From Phallus indusiatus (Eukaryota; Basidiomycota; Agaricomycetes; Phallales; Phallaceae): 64,000 bases of DNA. A program made the translations under genes and the position numbers. The notes beneath the pieces were generated by a model. The model ran no database searches. It was not told the origin of the DNA and saw only the letters and a list, made by a program, of their open reading frames with translations. Of this stretch, positions 23,792-34,659 are shown in pieces (positions within the stretch are counted from its first letter, which is position 1; each line of letters begins with the position of its first letter). The stretch spans positions 679,391 through 743,390 of the forward strand of contig JAQFWX010000014.1 in the NCBI GenBank assembly GCA_027605045.1, in the 5' to 3' direction.

Positions 23792-24521
23792 TGTGGGGTT
23801 CCCCAACAGGCTAAGAGGATATATGCACATTATTTAGTTATTTTCCCATGTTTTATTTTATTTATTTTTGTTTCAGAATTACTGTAGTATAAGTAGTTAG
23901 CTAGGACAATAGTTAGGACAGGTTTTCCCTCTGTGGACAGCCTCAAGTAGTCCTATTGTTTGAGTCCAGGACATTTAGTTCTTAGGTCCATGGACTAGTC
24001 TCCCCAGTATATAAAGCTCAGTAGTTTACTTCTACAATAACAGTTTACTTTTCCCCCTTTATTGCGCTTCAGAGCTATTTTGAGATTTGAGATTATATTT
24101 CTATCTTATTCTATTTACAGTTCCCTACAGAGTAAGGGTCTCAACGGGTAATGGGTATTGCGGGTAATACCCTCAGATACCCATACCCCCACCCGTGGAT
24201 ATTGCTACCCGTGGGTACAGGTACCCGGCGCTTATTTACCCGTAAGGGTATGACTCTGAAAATGTGCAATTTTAAGGGTACCTGTTTGTATATACACAAT
24301 AATTATATAGTAAACTAAGCCAAACCCACGGGTAATACCCATACCCGCACAGGTACCCGTATAAGGGTACCCAGTGCTTAAAATATCCATTCGGGTATGG
24401 TATGAGATCTGTGACTGTCAATACCCGTGGATAGGGTACCCGTATCCGAGTGCCATACCTGTTGAGATCCTTACTACAGAGTGTCTTCCCTCTTCCTGCT
24501 AGAGCTGTCCAGCTCCCCTCA
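23792..24521 (+). mobile_element. Solo LTR with 4-bp target duplication, copy 1
   Basis: It starts TGTGGGGTTCCCCAACA and ends CTCCCCTCA, flanked by TCGG (23788-23791 and 24522-24525). A TATA-like GTATATAAAGC lies at about 24006. Net length is about 381 bp once the nested hAT-like element is set aside. An inverted copy is at 28243-28613, also with a 4-bp duplication. Confidence 0.8.
24133..24473. mobile_element. hAT-like short element a (341 bp)
   Basis: The terminal inverted repeat TAAGGGTCTCAACGGGT reads outward from both ends with few mismatches, and the flanks carry the 8-bp duplication CTACAGAG (24125-24132 and 24474-24481). The interior is made of GGGTA and TACCC words. It is nested in the 23792-24521 LTR, itself nested in element 1. 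Confidence 0.85.
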
Positions 24522-25241
24522 TCGGATGTAGGGAGGGACCTGGTTAGGGTCTGCATTCCAAGTATTGATTAAATACTTGATCTCGAGGTGGATTAGTTCT
24601 CCTGAGATAGACACCACCGATGGATGGTTGGCGGCAGCCTCCATAGCTTCAAGCTTGGCTGTCTTCCTTGCCAGGCGGTGCTCCTTCATGGATCTGCGCC
24701 AGTGAGTCCATGCGTATGAAATATGCATGTGAACCCCTCTGTTGTCGGGGTATGTGAACACCGGGGGGTCGGTCCAAACCCAGGTTCCAATCTCGACGAA
24801 CAATGGTTCGTCGAGGCTGCAGGTGTTATACCATGCAGTGGGGTTGGGGGTGCCAGGCACCAGAGAATGATCCCCACTAACAGTGGGGTCGAAGCCCGTT
24901 ACAAAGAAGGGCCATGGGTCCCTATTGGAGTCCCATCCTGGCTTGGTCCGTGGGTACGGACCAGAGGGTTTCCTTGGAGAAACCGTGGCAGCATTGCAAG
25001 AGCCTGATGCCTTGGTTGCATCAGCGTAGGTACGCTGAGACTTGCGTTTGGTGGACGATGCGATGGATGCGTTGTCATCATAGTCGTTATCATCGACTAT
25101 GTCTTCCATGTCGTCGTCAGATGACATGTCGTTGAATACATCAGGCATTGGCTTTGCCTGGGTCTTATCAGGCACGTTATCTGCCTGATCTCGGGACCTC
25201 TTCTTGGAGGTCGATGGAGTGCTTGATGGTCTGACTGTCAC

Positions 25242-25862
25242 TGCTGATCTTGTTTAGGGATTCTGTTTTGCCACTAAAGGCCTGTTGTTGAAGGTTGAGA
25301 CTTGATAATTCCACCAGTGATCTGTAAATGTTAATTTTAAAATAGAGAGTGAGAGGGAAGACCAATTGATAAGTCTTCAGTAAAAGATATAGAGAAGAGG
25401 ACAAGACTTTTTAGAGAAAAAGAAAATAAAGCCTGATTGGCTGTTGAAAACCAATTTATTGATTTATCTGAGTACAGGAGTGATGAGACTCTACAGGAAA
25501 TAGGCCAGTCTTTATAGACTTTTGCCTGAGAACAGATTGTACTGATATGGAAAGAGTCCATTAGAAATCAAGGAGAAATAGATAGGAACAGATATGGGAT
25601 AACAAAAATAGAAAGTAACAGACCGCAGGGTCAATAATGCACATGTGTGATCTGGTGGGAACAGATCCAAGATCCAGGAGAAATGAATCTGGTGAGAAGA
25701 TGGACCCAAGATCTTGGTAGATCTGTGAGAAACAAGGATAAAGAATTAAGAGGAATGAGTGGAGGGAAATAGGAATAAACAAGGAGAAGGGATTAATAAT
25801 AGAAAAGGAAGTAGTGGAACAAGAACTCAAAAAGAATAGCATATAATGAGCCAAGGAAGAGT
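25242..25862. other. Spacer between the two extra frames of element 1
   Basis: About 620 bp, AT-rich on the plus strand. Read on the minus strand it ends TTCAACAACA near 25284, which looks like an LTR end, but I could not find a partner end or a target duplication. It may be a further degraded LTR or a true spacer. Confidence 0.3.
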
Positions 25863-26348
25863 TTATTGATTTTCCAGTGTTTTTGGGTTAGGTGGCACAA
25901 GCCTTTTGAAGTGTTTTTGGCAGAGAGAGGTTGGTATAGAGCCAGGAAGGGAAGATACATGACACTCGCATACTCGATGATTGGCCTCGTCAAGATGGTC
26001 CATCAATTCCTTGACATCCCTTTCTGATTCATCTAGACATTCGTCTAGATGATGGTAGTCCCTATACATAAAGGGAAAGGCCCTATATACGGCCTTCTTG
26101 ACCATTTGATGGTCAAGGATGATTGCCCTGCTACCAGCAGGGCCTGCCAAATGGTTGGCAAAGTCGTTGCACGCCATGCAACTATCGTTGTTATGATAGA
26201 CGGATATGCATCCGTCCATCGCGTCTAAGGTCCATTCGGACCTCTGCAGAGCCAATTGAGCCTCTGCTTTTTTGAACCTACTAATAGGTTGTGGCGTAGG
26301 TGACTGCGAGCGTGAGCGTGAGTGCTGCTTTCCCTTGCTGTCAGGCAT
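25863..26348 (-). CDS. Extra frame of element 1 downstream of integrase, 161 residues
   Basis: The intact frame begins MPDSKGKQ, followed by an Arg/Ser-rich stretch (HSRSRSQSPTP) and then a helical, Cys-containing part (YHNNDSCMACNDFANHL, DECLDESERDVKELMDH). The start is the first ATG and lies 134 bp past the pol stop. The SR-rich head suggests RNA or nucleic-acid binding; this is inference. A second extra frame follows at 25241. I recognise no family. It may continue into the next frame if the 25242-25862 spacer is an insertion. Confidence 0.5.
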   Translation of the reverse strand: MPDSKGKQHSRSRSQSPTPQPISRFKKAEAQLALQRSEWTLDAMDGCISVYHNNDSCMACNDFANHLAGPAGSRAIILDHQMVKKAVYRAFPFMYRDYHHLDECLDESERDVKELMDHLDEANHRVCECHVSSLPGSIPTSLCQKHFKRLVPPNPKTLENQ

Positions 26349-27482
26349 GGGGGTGATGAGGGAGAAAAGGCCGTGGACGGACTTTTGGGTTATATACTTG
26401 GGCGGCCACTGGGAGCACCCAAGGTGAAAATTACCTCACCACATAGCGGTGAAGTGCCAGTGGATCCCAGTGGGCGGGATCTTCAAGCAGATCCCCGAGT
26501 GGGATCTGAGCGCTTGTTGCTGGTCCGCGACTCTCCGTGATTGGATAGTCGTGGCAGCTGCCGAGGCTCGTTTACGCCTCGTAATTGCAAGTACTCGTCT
26601 AGAGCTTGCAAGTCCTTACAGTTACTGTAAGGTTCCCAAGTGGTATCCCCAAGGGTCCACTGGACTAGGAACTCGAGATCTTTCTCACGAGTTCCACTCC
26701 AGCAATGAGCTAGGAGTTCCTCGACGTGCCATTCAGCATCGTCTGGCTGTCCAAAATCATATGCTGTGAGTGTATTGCGGCATGGAAATCTCTCATCGTC
26801 ATTGGCGATGTGAGGTTTAATCAAATCCACGTGAAATACGGGATTTATGTGACGTTGCTTGAGCTCTTCAGAGAGCTCAAGTTTCACTGTGATATTGTCC
26901 TTAATGGACAATATTTTATATGGTCCCACATAACGCCAACTTCTTAACTCTCCCCTTGGGGAGGTTTAGATTCCTCGTCGATAAATAGACGAGGTCACCC
27001 TCTTTGTACTCCGGTGCATCGCGCCGAGAGTTGTTCGCGTAGTGAGCCTGTTTAACGCAATTGGCTATGATAGCGTCATGCGCTATCATTAAATTCCACT
27101 TTGCCTGTTGAGCAAAGTGTTGAACACCTTTGAACTTGGTGTTCGTCTCAATTTTTCTTCCCAAACTGGGAAGGTAGCCGTAATTGAGTTCAAATGGCGC
27201 GAAACCAGTGGTTTCGCTGGTGCTGCTATTAATAGCAAACTCCACCATTGGGATCCTTTTGGCCCAATCTTTTTGATCGTTCTGTATCACAAAACGAAGT
27301 ATTTGACCAATCGAGCGATTGGCTCACTCGGTAGATCCATCCATTTGCGGATGGAACACTGTGGACATGAGCAATCGTGTCCCCATTAGGCATTGTGGTT
27401 CCTGCCAGAACTTGGCAGTAAATCATGCGTCCCTGTCACTCACGATTGAGTCAGGGACGCCGTGGAGTCTTACGACTTCACT

Positions 27483-27879
27483 TGTTAGGGCTACTCAGCT
27501 CAGACTAGAGGGAGGGGATCCTAAGTAATATATTGGAAGACAACTATACTACTCACCTAGAGGGAGGGGATCCTAAGAGAACAAGCTTAGGGACCCTCAC
27601 TCTAGGTACAGCTACTATATACATAAAACGACGACGCGGCGTGTGGCCCTGACATAGCTAAGTGCCAGGCGCCCAAGCCGAGCCTAAGCGACGTGATGTC
27701 ACGGGCATCACGCCAGGTATGAGTGCGCAACGCATGCGAGTAGAGAAAGTGAAATATGGACGGAGAGAATAAATGGAAGGTAGAAGTAACACACGGGAAA
27801 TATAAATAAGATAGAAATAGATATATACCGATGATAATAAATAAGGAAAAATGAGGGGGCGCGGTAGCGTACCCTGACA
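27483..27879 (-). mobile_element. Solo LTR, Gypsy family 1
   Basis: TGTTAGGG to CCCTGACA, 397 bp, flanked by TCACT (27478-27482 and 27880-27884). It sits in the integrase core of element 1, whose frame resumes on either side. Confidence 0.9.
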
Positions 27880-27930
27880 TCACTGAGGTATAGCCAAGCT
27901 GTGCCCTTGGCGGTCAGCTTGGCGGTAGTT

Positions 27931-28837
27931 TGAAGAGAGTGCCTCAGGAGTGTGGCAGGAAAGTAAAGGGAACCAGTTCGTCAGGTGTGCTATGTAAGAC
28001 GAGAAAGTGCTAATAGAGAGACCAATTTCTGAACGCTAAGAGATACACTTAGTCTCAAAATTCAACTATCAGCGAAATGGGGAAGATAATTCTTATATTA
28101 TGTATGGAGTCTCGAGGCTCCTTATATACAGCTCGCGAGGCTGGTAGAAAGCGGCTCTTTTGTAGTCAAAAAGATGGAACATTTTTCATGAAACAAAGAA
28201 AGAAATAAATGAAGAGAGTTTGAATAAAAGTAAACAGGGCGCTGAGGGGAGCCGGACAGCTCTAGCAGGAAGAGGGAAGATACTCTGTAGGGAACTTAGA
28301 ATAGGGAAAATGTAAATATAATCTCAGTGATAGTAATAATAGCTCTGAGGTGAAATAAAGGGGAAAGTAAACTTGTTATTGTACGAGTAAACTACTGAGC
28401 TTATATACTAGGAGACTAGTCCATGGACCTAAGAACTAAATGTCCTGGACTCAAACAATAGAACTACTTGAGGCTGTCCACACCTGTCCTAACTATTGTT
28501 CTAGATAACTAACTGTACTACAGTAATTCTGAAGCGAAAATAAATAAAATAAAACATGGTAAATAAATGAAAAAAAGCACATATATGGTCATAGCCTGTT
28601 GGGGAACCCCACAGCGCGTGAGATAAAACGTAAACCAAGGATGTGACCGGGCATTAGTACACGTCTAGCGAATCGTGATGCTTGACCCTGAACTCGTGCT
28701 CTGATAGATTTCGGGTTAGTCCTTCGCAAAATTTCTGTTCCGTCGTGCTCTGTTCCATCATAACCCGCTCCTTGTGATCAAGCCTTTTATGGTTCGTTTC
28801 GGACATTTCCTTTTGTAGCCTGCGCCAGTGCACATCA
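27931..28837 (-). mobile_element. Solo LTR with 4-bp duplication, holding another LTR
   Basis: Ends TGAAGAG and CACATCA on the plus strand, flanked by AGTT (27927-27930 and 28838-28841). About 532 bp net without the nested LTR at 28243-28613. A TATATAAGG box reads on the minus strand. It breaks the integrase of element 1 just after the RLMPT segment, and the frame resumes with TTAKLTAKGT. Confidence 0.75.
28243..28613 (-). mobile_element. Solo LTR with 4-bp target duplication, copy 2
   Basis: Inverted copy of the 23792-24521 LTR, 371 bp, flanked by GCGC (28239-28242 and 28614-28617). It is nested in the LTR at 27931-28837. Confidence 0.8.
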
Positions 28838-29310
28838 AGTTGGCATCAGACGAACCATTGAGGTCAGTCTGTCAATCACGACAAATAAAAAGTCATGACC
28901 GTTTGAGACGGGTAATGGACCAACGAAGTCCATTCCAATTGATTCCCAAGGTCTATTGAGAATCAGGAGCTGTTTTAACAGACCACTGGGGTGATTATTC
29001 TCCCCTTTATTGGTCTGGCACGTTCCGGAGGACCTGCAGAACATATCGATGCCCTCAATCATTGATTTCCACCAGTACGCTTGTCTAACGTACTGAGACG
29101 TTTTGTAACATCCAAAGTGCCCAACAATTTGATGGGCTTCACTGATAATAATCTCAGTGATTCTCCTCCCCTTGTAAAATGCGTTATGAGGGACACATAA
29201 TACATCGCGGAGGAGCTGATTCTTGGTAAAGATCAGTTGATTTTTAATTCCGAACACCTTGTGAGCGTTTGGGTTGGCAAGGACCAGTTTGAATACTGGG
29301 TCCTTATGAT
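28838..29310 (-). pseudogene. Integrase N-terminal segment of element 1 between two insertions
   Basis: The 29257-28838 frame is uninterrupted. It contains the His pair HQIVGHFG, the Cys region FCRSSGTCQTNKG (the usual middle Cys reads Ser) and GMDFVGPLPV with the first catalytic Asp. The 5' side is joined to the truncated CACTA-like element at 29311. It belongs to the pol of element 1. Confidence 0.8.
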
Positions 29311-29951
29311 ATGATAAAAAATTGTATTGATAAGTAATTATATTAACTTCATTATATAATTCTCTGCTATGATTAATAATAATATATGTTTTACTTTGTA
29401 TACCGTTTCATTGAATAGAAAACATTATTGCTAGTTGTCAGGGTATGCTACCGCCGTCTCTCATTTTCCTATTTTTTATCATCGGCATCATTTCTTTTCT
29501 ATCTTATTTATCATTCCCGTATTTTACTTTCACTCTCCGTTTCCTTGCTCTGTCTCTATTTCACTTTCTCTACTCGCGCACGTCGCACGCCGCGTCGTCG
29601 TTTTATGTATATAGCAGCTGTACCTAGAGTGAGGGTCCCTAAGCTTGTTCTCTTAGGATCCCCTCCCTCTAGGTGAGTAGTATAGTTATTGCCCAATATA
29701 GTACTTAGGATCCCCTCCCTCTAGTCTGAGCTGAGTAGCCCTAACACTAGTGTTATATAAGTAAAAATTCTTACATGATTTAACTAAGATAAAAATAGCA
29801 ACATACTGACAATTTTTCACGTCAGAATCCTTTAATCTGAGTATTAGTTATAATATGATATTACAAGTTAGTGAATTGTCATATGGCTATACCTCGAACC
29901 ATAATTTTCTTAGGGTCCTTTTTTTAATCAAACCTTACAATGTCTCCAGTG
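29311..29951. mobile_element. CACTA-like element, left-truncated copy with a nested LTR
   Basis: The right end (GTCTCCAGTG) and AT-rich interior match copies 1 and 2, but the left half is missing and the sequence joins element 1 pol directly. The LTR at 29436-29746 is nested in it. Because the left end is gone, no target duplication can be read. Confidence 0.65.
29436..29746 (+). mobile_element. Solo LTR, Gypsy family 1, shortened form (311 bp)
   Basis: TGTCAGGG to CCCTAACA, flanked by CTAGT (29431-29435 and 29747-29751). It lacks about 85 bp present in other family 1 copies (the segment with GTGCCAGGCGCC). Confidence 0.85.
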
Positions 29952-29991
29952 AGTATTTGAGGGACCTTCTACTCGAGGTTCCTCTCGTACT

Positions 29992-30389
29992 TGTTAGGGC
30001 TACTCAGCTCACACTAGAGGGAGGGGATCCTAAGAGAAATATATTGGGGAGAACTAACTACTCACCTAGAGGGAGGGGATCCTAAGAGAACAAGCTTAGG
30101 GACCCTCACTCTAGGGACAGCGACTATATACATGAAAAACGATAGCGCGGCATGCGGCCCTGACACAGCTAAGTGCCAGACGCCCAAACCGAACATAAGC
30201 GACGTGACGCCTACGGCGTCACGCCGGGTACGAGCGCGCGACGCGCGCAAGTAGAGAAAGTGGAATAGAGACGGAGGGAGCAAACGGAGGGTGAAGATAA
30301 TATATGGGAAATATAAATAAAGTAGAGGGGAATATATACCGATGATAATAATGAGGAAAAATGAGGGGACGCGGTAGCGTACCCTGACA
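29992..30389 (-). mobile_element. Solo LTR, Gypsy family 1 (398 bp)
   Basis: TGTTAGGG to CCCTGACA, flanked by GTACT (29987-29991 and 30390-30394). It interrupts element 1 between RNase H and integrase. The apparent C-terminus of the RNase H frame past 30390 is translated LTR. Confidence 0.9.
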
Positions 30390-31637
30390 GTACTCGTGAA
30401 CATGTAATAACGTTCACTCTCACTTCATCCCTTCTTTCGATGGGAAGATGATCCCCTTCGGGATCAAGTCTAACGTCAGCATTGACGTATACCTCCAGAG
30501 GATGAATCTCATCCAGAGCATCCTCTTTGTAATAACAAGAGAGGCCATCAGTGACATTGTTAGTGACACCCTTGACATGAATCATCTCGTAATCAAAACG
30601 AGACAGGTATTCATACCACTGTGCTTGGTGCAGTGACATGCAAGGCTGAGTCTTGAAATGGACCATAGCCTCATTGTCCGTTACTAGGGTGAACTTACGC
30701 CCTAGTAGTTTGTCTTCCCATTTAAGGAAGGCTTCAAGTACCGTGATGAGCTCATGCTCATGGGTGCAGTAGTTGTACTGTGCAGGGGTGAACTTCTTCG
30801 AGAGAAACCCTGCTGGTCTACATGTTTGCCATGTAGTCCCTTGCCCATAATAGGCACCGACACCACATTTAGAGCCATCGGTTACAACCCAAATTGGATC
30901 TGGGTTGTCAGCATCGATAGGCTTCAATATTGGAGCCTTTCGTGTCAATGCTTTGATCAAGTCAAAGCACTTGTTCAACAACAGCATCCATACGAACGGT
31001 CTGTTGTTGTATGTACACCCTGATAGGGGTGTGGTATATGCGGCTACCCCTGGAAGGTATGCCACTACATATTGTATGAGTCCTAGAAATTTCTGGACAT
31101 CGTTATACGTGCGTGGAGTCCTCCATTCACGTATTTTATCCATCTTCTCTTGATCGGGATGGATGCCATCATCGTCAATGATGTGGCCTAGGCACTCCAG
31201 TCGCTTAGAGTACAAATCAACTTTACGACTACTCAGGTAAAGTTGTGCTTCTCACAAACACGAAAAGGCATTCTCTAGATGCTGCTGATGCAGATCTATT
31301 GTATTTGAATAGACGAACACGTCGTCTATGTATGCATCCGTCGAATGACCGATGCAGTCCCTAAATATATGGGTTATCAGACGTTGAAACGTCAATGGGG
31401 CATTGCAGTCTCCTTGCTGCATGACATGACTCTTAAAAGTGCCATAGATAGTCGCGAAGGTCGTCTTGTTGACGTCCTCTGGGACTATGTGTACTTGCTC
31501 GTACGCCTCAGTCAGATCAATTTTTGATCTGTACTTGTGCCTCGCCACATTTTGGCAGATGGTTTCTTGGTCAGGGAAGGGCGTTACATCCTTCTCTGTG
31601 TTTTCGTTCTGCAAACACAGATCGAACACAGTCCGTA

Positions 31638-32624
31638 TGTCACGCCCGGCGTGCCCTGTGACCTTTTCCGGAAGGTGACGTAATTCACACTCACGGACCC
31701 ACGGTTTCCCATCAAAGTACGTACTGCGTACTTGCTTCGTACTTTCAGTACTTCATGCACAGCCCTCCGATCCGCCTTTATCTAACCTTGAGCGTACCCG
31801 CCCGATATTCCAATTAACCAGGACTCATCCGTCCTGGACTCTGCCTAATCATCTGTCCTAGTTACAACCATTCCTTTATTATCCATTTCCCCTTTCAGGA
31901 TAGTATTTCCGTACTCGTGTATTTAAACCCCAGTTTCACAGCTGGGAATCGGCAGTCAGAATATAGTATTAATTAGTTCTCCGTTCTTCTCTTCTATCTA
32001 ATCCGTCTCCATTCTTCCTCGTACTTAGTTGCAGACTCGTGCGTAGTTATAAATCCAGTCATCGTCAGGCATCTTGGGTATCTGAAGTCCTTTGTCGTAC
32101 TTGACATCGAACTTGTACGTACTAGTTGTGTACTTCTCTCGTTCTCTGAAATCGAGGGATATCTGAAGTTGGGCGAGTGGTGTAACAGATTTGGGATATA
32201 GGAATGGGCCCCCTTGGGGCCCATTAATGGCCTAGTGCCCATGCAGTGCCTTTGGCACTGCAGCAGTAGTATTTGCACGTCACAGCGTGACGCTTAAGCG
32301 CCCGTCACACCCTTACAGCGGTGTGACCAGTAGTTACATTAGTCAATCTTAATCTTTCCTACGACTACTGCATGTAATTCCCTATTAGCCTAATTGAGCA
32401 ATAGACAGGAATTCTGTGCACTTGTGGGAAAATAAGAAATTCCTTTAATCAGACCCCCTGTGGTCTGATTTTCAACTGTTACAAGTGGGCGCAGCATATA
32501 AGCTGAAGCCAAGTCCCTCACACCCGTACTCTCCGTACTTCCTTTACTCTATCTTTATCCGCACGCACGTGTTTCGTAATAGACCGGATTTAACCGGGAT
32601 AGACTCGGAACACGGCGCTTGACA
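31638..32624 (+). mobile_element. Solo LTR, family 3 (987 bp)
   Basis: It begins TGTCACGCCCGGCG and ends CGGCGCTTGACA, flanked by CCGTA (31633-31637) and CCATA (32625-32629), one transition apart. A TATA-like GTATTTAAACC lies near 31918. A 3' fragment of the same family is at 43798-43928. It interrupts the RT of element 1 next to RTVFDL. Confidence 0.8.
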
Positions 32625-33560
32625 CCATAGTGCCAAGACTACGGCTCGTTTCTGCAGGCAAAGCATGGGGATTGCCTGTGTAGCTACAGTCGGTTCCCAC
32701 CAACCTGCAGCTACGTATCACTGAATCTTTTCAGCGAGTAGCGCTTTAAGCGCATCCGGGCACCTGGGAAGGTGGTACCGGATCTTCTTATTGGGCTCAA
32801 TAAGAGGGATGTGGTGATTCACTTCCCAAAAAGGAGGAAGTCGGGAAGGGACAGGACCGAAAAGGTCACTGTACTTATTCTTCCAATACTCAATGAGTGC
32901 TGGAATGTTCTCTTCCGTCATCGCAGGGATGGAGGAGCTAGAATGATGGGTGCTGGCTAGCACCATCACTCCTAACTCGGGAGCGTGTCCAATCACATGG
33001 TGATTGGTGTCAATCACCTCGCCGTCACGGGTAATTGTACCTCTGCTGAAATCCAAGCAGATGTTGTAGCGTCTCAGGAATGGGATGCCTATGATCACGT
33101 CATAGTGATCAATGTTGACGATGTCGAAGTACTCTTGGACATCTATACCCCCGAATTGGATTCGGGTGTACGTTCCATACTGGATGGACGACCTGCTGCC
33201 CTTTACGGCCAGCTGTAGCACGACAGGTTTGTCGAGCCTGAAGGTTCTTGCTCCAGTGGCAAGAGAGAAATGTGGGGACATGATCATCCCCTGGCATCCA
33301 CTGTCGACTAGGCAGTGGGCCAATTGGCCATTGACTGGCCAGAAACCCTCAATGGGTTTCGATGTGTTTCTGTCTCGTGTCGGAGCACGAGAGCTCACTC
33401 TAGCCGTATGGTCATAGAGTGGTTCCTTGCTCGTAGCGAGCGAGGAGTCTTCATCATCCAATAAGGATGACTTGTGGACTGCGAAGTGCAGTCTACGTTC
33501 CTCATACTCATCGTCAATGGTGAGGAGCATATACGCACTGGGACCATTGTCATCATTGTC

Positions 33561-34659
33561 CTATTGGTATTGAATACCCTCGTCGTCTTCGATGGGGTCA
33601 TTGGTGGGCTCGTCTTGGGCCACCTCTTCCTCCACAGCTTGTTCAGCTGTGGGGTCTTCCACGTTCTCATGCGGGACATCATTCGATGTCTCGCCAGGGG
33701 TCTCTTCAATCTCTTTGATACAACCCACATTGGCTTGTACCTGTCTCAATCTAGGACATGCATTTCTGTAGTGTCCCACCTGCCCACAGTTGAAACATGT
33801 GGGAGGGGTTGTGTTAGTATGATTGTTCGTACTAGTTGGGGCAGTCCTAGTGGTCTGCGATAAGGCTCTCAACGGGTTGGATCCGCGGGTACGGGTACCC
33901 GTACCCGCGGGTCAGTGTCAAAAATTTGGGTATCCTCGACCTGACCCGGGTTTCAACCCGCGGGTCACGTGACAACCTGCGGGTAGGCAGGTCAACCTGT
34001 GACAACAGGTAATCTGCAGGTAATGTCACGTGTGACTAGATGTTACTAGATTAAGTTATTAAGCGAGATGGGCGCTTATTTAAGCGCCCAACTTATCTTG
34101 TAGAGAATTAAAAAATATTGTTGGCATATTTTTTTATTTCCATTTTAAGTAAGATTTGAGCTCTCTAGAGCCAAAATAAAAAAAAAATCACGACAAACAC
34201 CACTCGAAAATCACCCACCTGTCACTATGTCTTATAGGGCGGGTTAGCACGGGTACCCGTGGTTTCGAAAATGGCTACCTGTACCCGACCCGGGTCAATT
34301 AGGCGCCGGGTACCTGTGTGACGGGTACCCGTGACCTGCGGGTACGGATACAGGTACCTGCGGGTTAAACCTGTGCGACCTCTAACCCGTTGAGAGCCTT
34401 AGTCTGCGAGCTATGGTTCCTCAAGTTTGACGAACTCGAGGGGCAGTTCCCCAGTGGGGAGTTACCATTTGTACGTGTCTTGTGAGGGCGCATGGAGGAA
34501 CCGTGGTTCCTCTGGTTCAAGCGCATATTGTTGGTATGTGCTTGTCTTACCAAGTTGTTGTGGCTGCTACTGCTGCCACTACCGCCACTACTGCTACCAC
34601 TACTGCTACCTGCTGGGCGGGTAGTGCTTCCTTGAGACGCCGCTACCGAGCAGCGTTTC
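33561..34659 (-). pseudogene. gag: Element 1 gag, C-terminal part with CCHC zinc knuckle
   Basis: CFNCGQVGHYRNAC is a CX2CX4HX4C knuckle, the nucleocapsid signature. Upstream, on the far side of the hAT-like element at 33861-34401, the same frame is Ser/Gly/Asn-rich (SSGSSSGGSGSSSSHNN). An acidic tail ends at TAG (33561-33563). That stop is in frame with pol, so gag and pol may have been one frame in which CAG became TAG. N-terminal gag is missing beyond 34659. Confidence 0.75.
33861..34401. mobile_element. hAT-like short element b (541 bp)
   Basis: The 18-bp terminal inverted repeats TAAGGCTCTCAACGGGTT are perfect, flanked by GTCTGCGA (33853-33860 and 34402-34409). The interior is rich in CCGCGGGTACGGGTACCC-type words at both ends, with an AT-rich middle. 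It splits the gag of element 1. Confidence 0.9.

Larger units (their letters stand above)
21461..25241 (-). pseudogene. Extra 3' open reading frame of element 1 (gag-like?), split by four insertions
   Basis: Reading on the minus strand, the frame starts at 25241 (MTVRPSSTPST) with a Ser/Asp-rich region and continues through a WTDPPVFTYPD segment. An LTR (23792-24521, itself holding a hAT-like element) interrupts it at the duplicated TCGG. It then resumes with LNPQDVEVFAWLK and a long helical-looking stretch to DKELLRP, is broken by the 22380-23244 LTR and the 21503-22338 CACTA-like element, and ends with MEIDYSNPTD and TGA at 21461. Two in-frame stops (23728-23730 TGA and 23461-23463 TAA) each fit a single C-to-T change. 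The intact product would be roughly 450 residues. It lies downstream of integrase, where retroviruses carry env, but I see no signal peptide, cysteine pattern or membrane anchor typical of an envelope. The function is unknown. Confidence 0.6.
26483..33530 (-). pseudogene. pol: Element 1 pol: protease, reverse transcriptase, RNase H, integrase, chromodomain
   Basis: The protease (LVDSGCQG and DVIIGIPFL) and the start of RT lie at 33530-32718. RT resumes after an inserted LTR at 31637 and has the catalytic YIDDVFVYS near 31310. Thumb and RNase H (VVTDGSKCG, LVTDNEAMVHF) follow to 30390. The integrase zinc region (HQIVGHFG) and first catalytic aspartate (GMDFVGPL) are at 29257-28838; the second (IVSDRDA) and the HPQMDGSTE segment lie beyond two insertions. 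A chromodomain (EWHVEELL, FLVQWTLGDTTWEP) ends it at 26483. In-frame TGA stops at 32718-32720, 27423-27425 and 27324-27326 each fit CGA to TGA, and a frameshift occurs near 26925. Breaks at 27483, 27931, 29311, 29992 and 31638 are insertions. The copy is inactive; the chromodomain points to targeted integration into marked chromatin. Confidence 0.85.
20859..34659 (-). mobile_element. Element 1: large chromodomain Ty3/Gypsy retrotransposon, heavily interrupted
   Basis: The order on the minus strand is: gag zinc knuckle (33.8 kb), aspartic protease, reverse transcriptase, RNase H, integrase with chromodomain (to 26483), an extra 161-codon frame (26348-25863), a second extra long frame (25241-21461), a polypurine tract, and a probable LTR. 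Later insertions account for a large share of the span: two CACTA-like elements, seven LTRs and two hAT-like elements. Most were placed by paired target duplications; the truncated CACTA copy has no readable left flank. When these are ignored the coding frames resume in register. The 5' LTR and N-terminal gag are missing, cut off where element 2a begins. Several stops and one frameshift make the copy inactive. Confidence 0.75.

Noticed and set aside
24133..24473. GGGTA/TACCC-rich sequence as an interstitial telomere
   Set aside because: The words vary (ACCCG, ACCCA, GGTACC), do not form a regular array, and sit inside elements with inverted-repeat ends and 8-bp target duplications.
21461..25241. 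The extra frame of element 1 as a retroviral envelope gene
   Set aside because: It has the right position, but no signal peptide, transmembrane anchor or paired-cysteine pattern is visible.
27602..27883. Open frames repeated at 27602, 29445, 30062, 34838 and 47349 (PPSLIFLF-type products)
   Set aside because: All are translations of family 1 LTR sequence in the same register; no start context or function.
33474..33863. 129-codon plus-strand frame
   Set aside because: It is the antisense shadow of element 1 gag and protease, which carry clear zinc-knuckle and DSG motifs.
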